From Bacteroidales bacterium (GTDB lineage: Bacteria; Bacteroidota; Bacteroidia; Bacteroidales; UBA932): a DNA stretch of 6,048 nucleotides. Positions 1 to 4,410 of the stretch are shown here, piece after piece. The translations under genes and the position numbers were made by a program. Each line of letters begins with the position of its first letter. Positions within the stretch are counted from its first letter, which is position 1. The notes under the pieces are model-generated. The model ran no database searches. It was not told the DNA's origin and saw only the letters and a program-made list of their open reading frames with translations. The stretch spans positions 19,961-26,008 of the forward strand of contig JABUTP010000016.1 of the NCBI GenBank assembly GCA_021443625.1. The letters run 5' to 3'.

Positions 1-54
1 ACTTCTGTCTTCCATCATTTCAATGAACTCTCCCCCCGTTTCCGAAAGGGACTG
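1..54 (-). promoter_or_regulatory. Transcript leader with boxA-like element, possibly of an rRNA operon (continues off left edge)
   Basis: Read on the minus strand, the bases after the promoter at 55-85 form a short stem-loop at about 35-50 (CCC-TTT, loop CGG, AAA-C-GGG with one bulge). They are followed by GGGGAGAGTTCATTGAAA. The piece GTTCATTGAAA (18-28) resembles the boxA antitermination element of Bacteroidota rRNA leaders (GTTCTTTGACAT-like, recalled from general knowledge). No start codon followed by a convincing reading frame is visible before the edge. A strong promoter, hairpin and boxA-like sequence together suggest the leader of a ribosomal RNA operon whose 16S gene begins beyond position 1. 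A tRNA operon or a long mRNA leader is the alternative. No mature rRNA sequence is present here. Confidence 0.45.
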
Positions 55-85
55 CAAAGGTAGAACTTTATTCTTTTCAACCAAA
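55..85 (-). promoter_or_regulatory. Bacteroidota sigma-ABfr-type promoter, firing leftwards
   Basis: The minus strand reads TTTG (82-85), 19 bases, then TACCTTTG (55-62). This matches the Bacteroides vegetative promoter pattern (-33 TTTG, -7 TAnnTTTG) at every defined base and with the usual spacing. Transcription should start near 48-50 and run off the left edge, so this promoter does not serve any gene in the window. It lies downstream of the stop codon of the DUF3127 gene, which marks the end of that gene group. Confidence 0.8.
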
Positions 86-110
86 TTTTTTTGAGGTTTT
101 TTTGAAAAAA
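86..110 (-). promoter_or_regulatory. Phased A-tracts upstream of the left-edge promoter (UP-element-like)
   Basis: Directly upstream of the -33 element the minus strand carries two runs of seven A (86-92 and 97-103), whose starts are 11 bp apart, followed by a run of six T (105-110). A-tracts spaced by about one helical turn bend DNA, and such tracts just upstream of the core promoter are typical of strong stable-RNA promoters. That role is inferred from position. The same AT-rich stretch could also help end transcription of the DUF3127 gene, but it has no GC-rich stem and so is not a standard intrinsic terminator. Confidence 0.5.
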
Positions 111-136
111 TATTTCTCCCTCCTTATCTGCGGCCC

Positions 137-586
137 TTAAAACGGCAGATCGTCAGCAGCGTCATCGCTGTTAATGTCAAACGGATTGGGTTCGGCTGTT
201 GCGGGCGGGAAAGGTGCAGGTTGGGGTGCACCTGAAGCGCCATAGCCACCGGCGGAACCGGCAACACCCGGAGCGCCAGCAGCGCCGGAGGCCCCGTTCT
301 GTCCCTGGGCGGGCATTATGCGCCAGGCCCTGAGGTCGGTGTACCAACGACCGTTGAATTCGCGTGAAGATATGTCAAACGACACCGAAACAAAATCCCC
401 GGCATTGTATCTGGCCAAATCGTTTACCTTGTCTTCCCCCCATACGCTGAGGCAGACATTTGTCGGAAATTTTCCGTCTGCCAGTTCCACAATAAACTCC
501 TGTTTGGCCCATGCGCCGCGAGCGGAATTTCCGCGGCTGACATCCATCTTGGCAGTGAGTTTCCCCTCTAATGTAAAGTTTGCCAT
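137..586 (-). CDS. DUF3127 domain protein with SSB-like acidic C-terminal tip
   Basis: This 149-residue soluble protein has no signal peptide or membrane segment. Residues about 4-92 match the Bacteroidota DUF3127 family, an OB-fold-like domain; the most recognisable block is SREFNGRWYTDLRAW (74-88), preceded by KQEFIVEL and VCLSVWG. Residues 93-135 form a low-complexity Gly/Ala/Pro linker, and the protein ends in DDAADDLPF. Small OB domain, flexible linker and acidic DDLPF end is the layout of single-stranded DNA-binding protein, whose tip recruits repair and replication partners. A nucleic-acid-binding or SSB-accessory role is therefore plausible but inferred; it is not a canonical SSB sequence. 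The ATG at 584-586 fits the start of the conserved domain. The leader is A-rich (AACAGAACA) without a clear Shine-Dalgarno. It is the last gene of the minus-strand run, 60 nt after the J-domain gene. Confidence 0.9.
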   Translation of the reverse strand: MANFTLEGKLTAKMDVSRGNSARGAWAKQEFIVELADGKFPTNVCLSVWGEDKVNDLARYNAGDFVSVSFDISSREFNGRWYTDLRAWRIMPAQGQNGASGAAGAPGVAGSAGGYGASGAPQPAPFPPATAEPNPFDINSDDAADDLPF

Positions 587-595
587 TGTTCTGTT

Positions 596-607
596 AACTG
601 TTTTAGA
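596..607 (-). repeat. 12-nt shared upstream motif, copy 1
   Basis: The minus strand reads TCTAAAACAGTT, 9 nt before the ATG of the DUF3127 gene. The identical 12-mer occurs before the J-domain gene at 1214-1225. The palindrome TTGCAA lies 16 nt further upstream (624-629). It may be part of a promoter, a translation-enhancing A-rich leader or a regulatory site; the sequence alone does not decide. Confidence 0.5.
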
Positions 608-646
608 TTTTTTGATTTGAATTTTGCAATCACGTTGTAACGGCTT

Positions 647-1207
647 CTATGAAATCCCTCTCGATTTCTTAATCAGTTCGTAAGCCTCGCTTATCTTTTT
701 GAAGGTTTCTTCGGCCCGGGCCTGTTCGGCTGCGGATGCGCCGGCATATTTGTCGGGATGGTATTTGACCGCCAGCGAGCGGTAGGTCTTCTTCAGTTCG
801 TCGTCGGTGACAGTTGAGGAGACTCCCAATGTGGCATACGCCTCGGTGAGTTTGGAGGATGACGTCTGCCCCCCGTATCCTCCGGAATAAGAGCCGCCGT
901 AACCTCCACCGTATCCGCCGCTGTAACCACCGGAATAACCTCCGCCGTTCCCTCCGGAATAACCTCCGCCCCGCCACTGTCCGTAACCGCCGGTGCTGCG
1001 AAACTGCCGTTCAAACTCTTTCCAAGCCTCCTCTGCCCTGCGCTGGTATTCGGCATTGTTCTGACGGGACTGGCGTGCCCTCTCCCTGATTGCCGATTTG
1101 GTGCGCCACTCGCTTATGACGCCTATGACAAAACCGATAAACGCCCCCACAGGGCCCCAGATAAGGAACCCCAGCAAAGCAAATAGCCATTTTGAAACGA
1201 ACACCAT
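647..1207 (-). CDS. Membrane-anchored J-domain co-chaperone (DjlA-like layout, no TerB domain)
   Basis: This is a 186-residue protein. Residues 5-31 are a hydrophobic Gly-containing segment ([13 protein letters not shown]) like the N-terminal membrane anchor of DjlA-type proteins. A charged, probably helical Arg/Glu-rich stretch follows (35-70), then a Gly/Tyr/Ser-rich linker (73-113). The C-terminal J domain (about 119-186) carries the HPD motif at 150-152 after the helix TYRSLAVKY and ends in [16 protein letters not shown] is the residue set that stimulates the ATPase of DnaK, so the likely role is to recruit Hsp70 to the inner membrane with the J domain in the cytoplasm. DjlA proteins normally have a TerB domain between anchor and J domain; here the linker takes its place. 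It lacks the zinc-finger and substrate domains of true DnaJ. The start at 1205-1207 immediately precedes the anchor. It begins 47 nt after the lipoprotein gene. Confidence 0.9.
   Translation of the reverse strand: MVFVSKWLFALLGFLIWGPVGAFIGFVIGVISEWRTKSAIRERARQSRQNNAEYQRRAEEAWKEFERQFRSTGGYGQWRGGGYSGGNGGGYSGGYSGGYGGGYGGSYSGGYGGQTSSSKLTEAYATLGVSSTVTDDELKKTYRSLAVKYHPDKYAGASAAEQARAEETFKKISEAYELIKKSRGIS
869..991 (-). repeat. Gly/Tyr/Ser-rich repeat tract inside the J-domain gene
   Basis: Residues 73-113 of the J-domain protein consist largely of GGYSGG/GGYGG units, encoded by imperfect direct repeats of about 9-15 nt. The codons vary (tccgga, tcc, ccg forms on the plus strand), so the tract is not a perfect microsatellite, but it could still change length by slippage or recombination. 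It serves as a flexible, probably disordered spacer between the membrane anchor and the J domain. Confidence 0.8.
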
Positions 1208-1213
1208 TGAACA

Positions 1214-1225
1214 AACTGTTTTAGA
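1214..1225 (-). repeat. 12-nt shared upstream motif, copy 2
   Basis: The minus strand reads TCTAAAACAGTT, 6 nt before the ATG of the J-domain gene, identical to the copy at 596-607. A TTGCAA palindrome lies 8 nt further upstream (1234-1239), against 16 nt at the other copy. The copy sits in the 47-nt gap after the lipoprotein gene. Confidence 0.5.
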
Positions 1226-1254
1226 AACCGCACTTGCAAAAGATGAGCCACCCC

Positions 1255-3120
1255 CTATTCTCCGTCATCCTCCCCGTCACCGGTGTCAGCATTGTCATCA
1301 TTACCCCCCGGCTCGTCTTCTTTTACTGACAATTTATCATAAACGCACCTTATGGCAGCGCCGTAGGCACGCTGATAGTTGTATTTGGCAGTGGAATTCG
1401 ATGAGAAATAGAACAGCGCGGCGTTGGTTCCCGAAGGGGTTGCCGACCAGTAGAAGCCGTGGGTCCCCCGATTGGTGGATTGGCCGGTGCCGTAATGACG
1501 CATTCCGCAGGCCTGGAGGAACACCCCTTCTTCATTTGCCATCTCGGGGTTGGCCCCCTTGAACCAGTACCCTTTGGCGTCACCTGCCGAAGTCCACGAC
1601 GAGCGGTTGGCACGCAAGGCGTTGATTTCGTCAATAGTAGGAACGCGCCACCCTTGGGGACAGGGGTTGCCCACGGAAACGCCTGCCATATTCAGGTTGT
1701 TCCAATCGTCCTGGAACTGATCTCCTTCCACATTGGTGAACCAGTCGCCGAGATTTTTGGCATTGGTATAGAAATAGAATTCGCCCGGATTGGTCATCGG
1801 GGTAGTTTCGTCGGCCTCGGTAGGAGCCACAACAACCGTGTTTCCGCCGTCATCCGGATCGTAAGCGGGGTAAGCGGTGATTTCTGATGAGCCGTAGCCC
1901 TGGCCCTGTTTCCTGCCCCACTGGTACAGGAGGCCGGATGGATAATACTCGGAAGTTCCCAGATTCTCGGGGGCCCAGATTATAACCTTTGTTTCTCCCG
2001 CCACAACCTCGGTCACGGGAATACCCTCCCCTCTGCAATTCCCCAGGTCATCGTAATATTGCGGCACGGAGACATATTCGAAGGCACGGGCAGTCTGAAG
2101 CAGCGACCCGTCGCTCTTCACGATGGTCACCTCAAGCAGATTGACCGTATTCGTCTCCAGATACGGCTTGATTGTTACAGATGCCGGCGACGTCATCTGC
2201 CCGTCAGAGTCAAACTGCGGGGAGATGGCGACCACCTCCACAGGCTGCTCCGACCCGGATTTTGTAACCACCGACAGGGCGCAGCCCCCCTCATATTCCA
2301 CTCTGGCCCTGATGGCCGAGAAGTCACTCTTGGCAATCCCCTCGGGGAGGCGGACGGCGATGGTGGTGTCCCCCTTGATGAACATCTTGTCATTGTTGTT
2401 GTCTGTGCCAATCTTGATGGGAATGTATCGGGGAAGGCGGATGGAGCCATCCTGCAGAATCAAATCGACATAATAGGGATTGGAAACGTCAACCTTCTTT
2501 ACGGGAGAGGTGGCATCGCTTCCGGCCGGTCCCTGTTCTCCTTTGGCCTTGCCCATAATACTCCAGGTCAACCCCTCGTCGTAAGAAACATACCACCAGT
2601 CGTTCTGGATTTTCAGTTTGGGCGTAACGCCATTCTGGGCGCTGGCAACAATTTTTTCGCCGTCTATGTTTTCCATCCACTTGCCGTCCAGAACCCAATA
2701 CCAGAGCCCGTCATTGGCGCGGGAAACGGATATCTGTGGAGAATGTCCGTCGATACCGTTCGTACCGTCCTTGCCGGGGGCGCCATCGTCACCGTCATCC
2801 CCATCTTCGCCGTCTATTCCGTCCTCTCCGTCAAGTCCGTCATAAATTGTTATCGGGAAAGTCTTGGAGAAGTAGATGGTGTAACCCTTGCGGCCGGCTT
2901 CGCCCGTAGTGGCCACCACGTTTGTCACAAAGTCGTTGTTTTCAAGAGCCGCAACCGCTTCGCGCAATGAGGTCAGCTCCTGATTGAAGGTGTTGCAACG
3001 GGCCTCTACGGCCTCCATACGAAGTTTCAGATCATCTATTTCTTCATTGATGCCGCCGTGGCAGGCAGCCGCCATTGCGGCAACCAAAGACCAGTTGAAG
3101 ATGCGCAGGATGTGTTTCAT
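1255..3120 (-). CDS. Surface-type lipoprotein: DUF4988-like N-terminus, collagen-like tract, FISUMP C-terminal domain
   Basis: This 621-residue protein begins with a lipoprotein signal (Lys2, Arg6, hydrophobic core, AMAAAC with Cys20 as the likely lipidated residue). Residues 24-62 form a coiled coil, and with [17 protein letters not shown] (79-95) they match the DUF4988 domain seen at the N-terminus of Bacteroidota lipoproteins and PL29-type proteins. Next come 11 Gly-X-Y triplets (95-125), a YWVLDGKWM / [13 protein letters not shown] repeat-like region (140-186), a short GEQGPAG piece and a probable beta-sandwich region (about 205-350). Residues 395-596 resemble the FISUMP domain ([39 protein letters not shown]), a C-type-lectin-like fold. 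An Asp/Glu-rich tail of about 25 residues ends the protein. It is probably anchored in the outer membrane and binds polymers or adhesion partners. No catalytic site is seen and the ligand is unknown. It starts 26 nt after pncB, so co-transcription is likely. Confidence 0.88.
   Translation of the reverse strand: MKHILRIFNWSLVAAMAAACHGGINEEIDDLKLRMEAVEARCNTFNQELTSLREAVAALENNDFVTNVVATTGEAGRKGYTIYFSKTFPITIYDGLDGEDGIDGEDGDDGDDGAPGKDGTNGIDGHSPQISVSRANDGLWYWVLDGKWMENIDGEKIVASAQNGVTPKLKIQNDWWYVSYDEGLTWSIMGKAKGEQGPAGSDATSPVKKVDVSNPYYVDLILQDGSIRLPRYIPIKIGTDNNNDKMFIKGDTTIAVRLPEGIAKSDFSAIRARVEYEGGCALSVVTKSGSEQPVEVVAISPQFDSDGQMTSPASVTIKPYLETNTVNLLEVTIVKSDGSLLQTARAFEYVSVPQYYDDLGNCRGEGIPVTEVVAGETKVIIWAPENLGTSEYYPSGLLYQWGRKQGQGYGSSEITAYPAYDPDDGGNTVVVAPTEADETTPMTNPGEFYFYTNAKNLGDWFTNVEGDQFQDDWNNLNMAGVSVGNPCPQGWRVPTIDEINALRANRSSWTSAGDAKGYWFKGANPEMANEEGVFLQACGMRHYGTGQSTNRGTHGFYWSATPSGTNAALFYFSSNSTAKYNYQRAYGAAIRCVYDKLSVKEDEPGGNDDNADTGDGEDDGE
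2746..2838 (-). repeat. Collagen-like Gly-X-Y tract in the lipoprotein gene
   Basis: Residues 95-125 of the lipoprotein have Gly at every third position for 11 repeats ([31 protein letters not shown]). The X and Y positions are mainly acidic. Bacterial collagen-like tracts of this kind can trimerise, and the preceding coiled coil could nucleate that. The DNA is an imperfect repeat built on tcg/tcc/gtc triplets on the plus strand, so copy number may vary between strains. Confidence 0.8.
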
Positions 3121-3146
3121 ATCGGAGGATGTTGTTTATGGATGGA

Positions 3147-4343
3147 CTAATCGCCTATCTGGCTTTGGATAAAACGGCATTTCTCGGGATTGCCAAGGGT
3201 TTTGCCCTTGTCGCAGGAGAGTTTCACGCAATCATGCCACTCGCGAAGCTCGGTGATGCGGCACTTGGTGAGCTTGACCACAATGTTCAGGGGACTGCAG
3301 CCGGTGACGTCGCAGGTAAGGAATGTCCCCACGCCATAGCTGTCCTGCACCTTGCCGGCGCAGTATTTGTGGATTTCCACCGCCCTTTCGATGTTGAGTC
3401 CGTTGCTGAAGACCACCTGCTTGGAAGCGGGATCGATGCCCAGCTGGCGGTATTTGTCCACAATCATATCCAATTGCTCCTCCTCGCGGCCGCTGTCAAC
3501 CCTGAGTCCCTTGTACATCATGGCCATCCGCTTGGAGAGGTTTCCGAAGAAGACTTTGTCGCCGAAACAGTCGTAGAGATAAATTCCGTTGTCACCGTCA
3601 TAGACGTCCGAGAACTTCTTCATCACATTGAAGTTGCATTCAAACACCCCGCTCACGTTCTCCTCGAAGGAGATGATCTGGTGGGACATTGTGCCGAGGC
3701 ACGAAATGTTGTATTTCTTGGCGAGCCAGACGTTGCTGGTTCCGGTAAACTTCCCGGGCCATTGGCGTTCGGCATAAACCTCGGTCATTGTTCTGACCAC
3801 CATATCCTGGTGGGCGAAACTCAAGCGGCGGCGGGTACCCATATCACCCAACACCAGTCCCGCAGAGAAGATTCTCTCGGATTTCTCCCTTGCGCGGGCC
3901 TGTTCCAGTTCGGGGTCATATCGGTCGATATCACCATTGAGGGTATGGACGAGTTCCGATATGCACGACAGCAGCGGCATTTCCCACATTATGGTGGAGA
4001 ACCATTTGCCCTTCACGGTAATCGAAAGATGCCCCTCCTCATCCTGCCTGATATCCACCTCGGAGGGGTTGAAACGGTAACCTTTGAGGAAAGTGAAGTA
4101 CCAGATGGGCAGGAAGACGCACTTTTTCTTCATATAATCAATCTCCTCATCGGTGATGACCACCGAAGCCATATAATCGACCTGCTCCTGAAGCAGGGCG
4201 GCGAACCCTTCGGGATAAACCGACTTGTTGCGGTCTATGAATGAATATTCAACCTCCGCCCTCGGATAGTTTTCCATAACGTAATACTGGCAGGTGAAGG
4301 TATAGAGATCGTTGTCGGTAAAATGCTCTATAATCTGACGCAT
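3147..4343 (-). CDS. pncB: Nicotinate phosphoribosyltransferase (NAD salvage)
   Basis: This 398-residue cytoplasmic enzyme is close to the roughly 400 residues of E. coli PncB. The family joins nicotinate to PRPP with ATP hydrolysis, giving nicotinate mononucleotide in the Preiss-Handler route. Visible family features in order are TDNDLYTFTCQYYV (9-22), GTSNVWLA (211-218), GTMSHQ (217-222 region, His221 equivalent to the phosphorylated active-site His), RVDSG (291-295), LGIDP (301-305), SYGVGTFLTCD (335-345, phosphate binding), PLNIVVKLTKC (351-361) and a C-terminal GKTLGNPEKC. Two motif residues differ from the usual forms: DSGR instead of DSGD and FSNGLN instead of FSDGLD. The ATG at 4341-4343 places the conserved N-terminus correctly. 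It lies 67 nt after the receptor gene, with a candidate promoter in the gap, and 26 nt before the lipoprotein gene. Confidence 0.95.
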   Translation of the reverse strand: MRQIIEHFTDNDLYTFTCQYYVMENYPRAEVEYSFIDRNKSVYPEGFAALLQEQVDYMASVVITDEEIDYMKKKCVFLPIWYFTFLKGYRFNPSEVDIRQDEEGHLSITVKGKWFSTIMWEMPLLSCISELVHTLNGDIDRYDPELEQARAREKSERIFSAGLVLGDMGTRRRLSFAHQDMVVRTMTEVYAERQWPGKFTGTSNVWLAKKYNISCLGTMSHQIISFEENVSGVFECNFNVMKKFSDVYDGDNGIYLYDCFGDKVFFGNLSKRMAMMYKGLRVDSGREEEQLDMIVDKYRQLGIDPASKQVVFSNGLNIERAVEIHKYCAGKVQDSYGVGTFLTCDVTGCSPLNIVVKLTKCRITELREWHDCVKLSCDKGKTLGNPEKCRFIQSQIGD

Positions 4344-4345
4344 AA

Positions 4346-4374
4346 TAACTTCGTTATTTTTGACTGCGAAGTTA
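4346..4374. repeat. 8-bp inverted repeat between pncB promoter and start codon
   Basis: The arms TAACTTCG (minus strand, 4367-4374) and CGAAGTTA (minus strand, 4346-4353) are perfect inverse complements separated by 13 nt. One arm is the candidate -7 element, and the other ends 2 nt before the pncB ATG. It could be a repressor operator or, if transcribed in full, an RNA hairpin covering the ribosome-binding region. It has no following T-run, so it is not a standard terminator. Confidence 0.6.
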
Positions 4375-4396
4375 CGGTTTTGCAGGCGAAATCAAA
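4367..4396 (-). promoter_or_regulatory. Candidate pncB promoter
   Basis: The minus strand has TTTG (4393-4396), an 18-nt spacer and TAACTTCG (4367-4374). The -7 box differs from TAnnTTTG at one base, and the spacing is one short of the usual 19. Transcription would start near 4360, leaving a leader of about 17 nt before the pncB ATG. It would allow pncB and the lipoprotein gene to be expressed independently of the receptor gene. No strong terminator is visible between the receptor stop and this site, so read-through is also possible. Confidence 0.55.
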
Positions 4397-4410
4397 AAAA
4401 CTTTTGGAAA

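Noticed and set aside
84..120. Intrinsic terminator after the DUF3127 gene
   Set aside because: The region is only runs of A and T without a GC-rich stem. Its position directly upstream of a consensus promoter explains it better.
587..646. Promoter of the TTTG/TAnnTTTG type before the DUF3127 gene
   Set aside because: TTGC and TAAAACAG can be found, but the -7 element fits poorly, so only the shared 12-mer is reported.
869..991. CRISPR or tandem DNA repeat array
   Set aside because: The repetition follows the codons of a Gly/Tyr-rich protein tract within an intact reading frame; there are no regular repeats and spacers.
1459..1887. Plus-strand open frame opposite the FISUMP domain
   Set aside because: The minus strand encodes conserved FISUMP motifs here; the plus frame has no domain and no leader.
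2059..2970. 303-codon open frame on the plus strand, opposite the lipoprotein gene
   Set aside because: It is a shadow of the minus-strand coding frame with no known motif. The opposite strand has a lipobox, DUF4988-like and collagen-like features.
3129..4244. 371-codon open frame on the plus strand, opposite pncB
   Set aside because: It lies wholly antisense to a clear pncB gene. Its translation has no recognisable domain and its composition (His/Val/Leu-rich) is what reverse-complemented codons produce.
4391..4410. Terminator after the receptor gene
   Set aside because: There is a run of seven T on the minus strand, but only a very weak CAAAA/TTTTG pairing before it, which is not enough for a stable stem.
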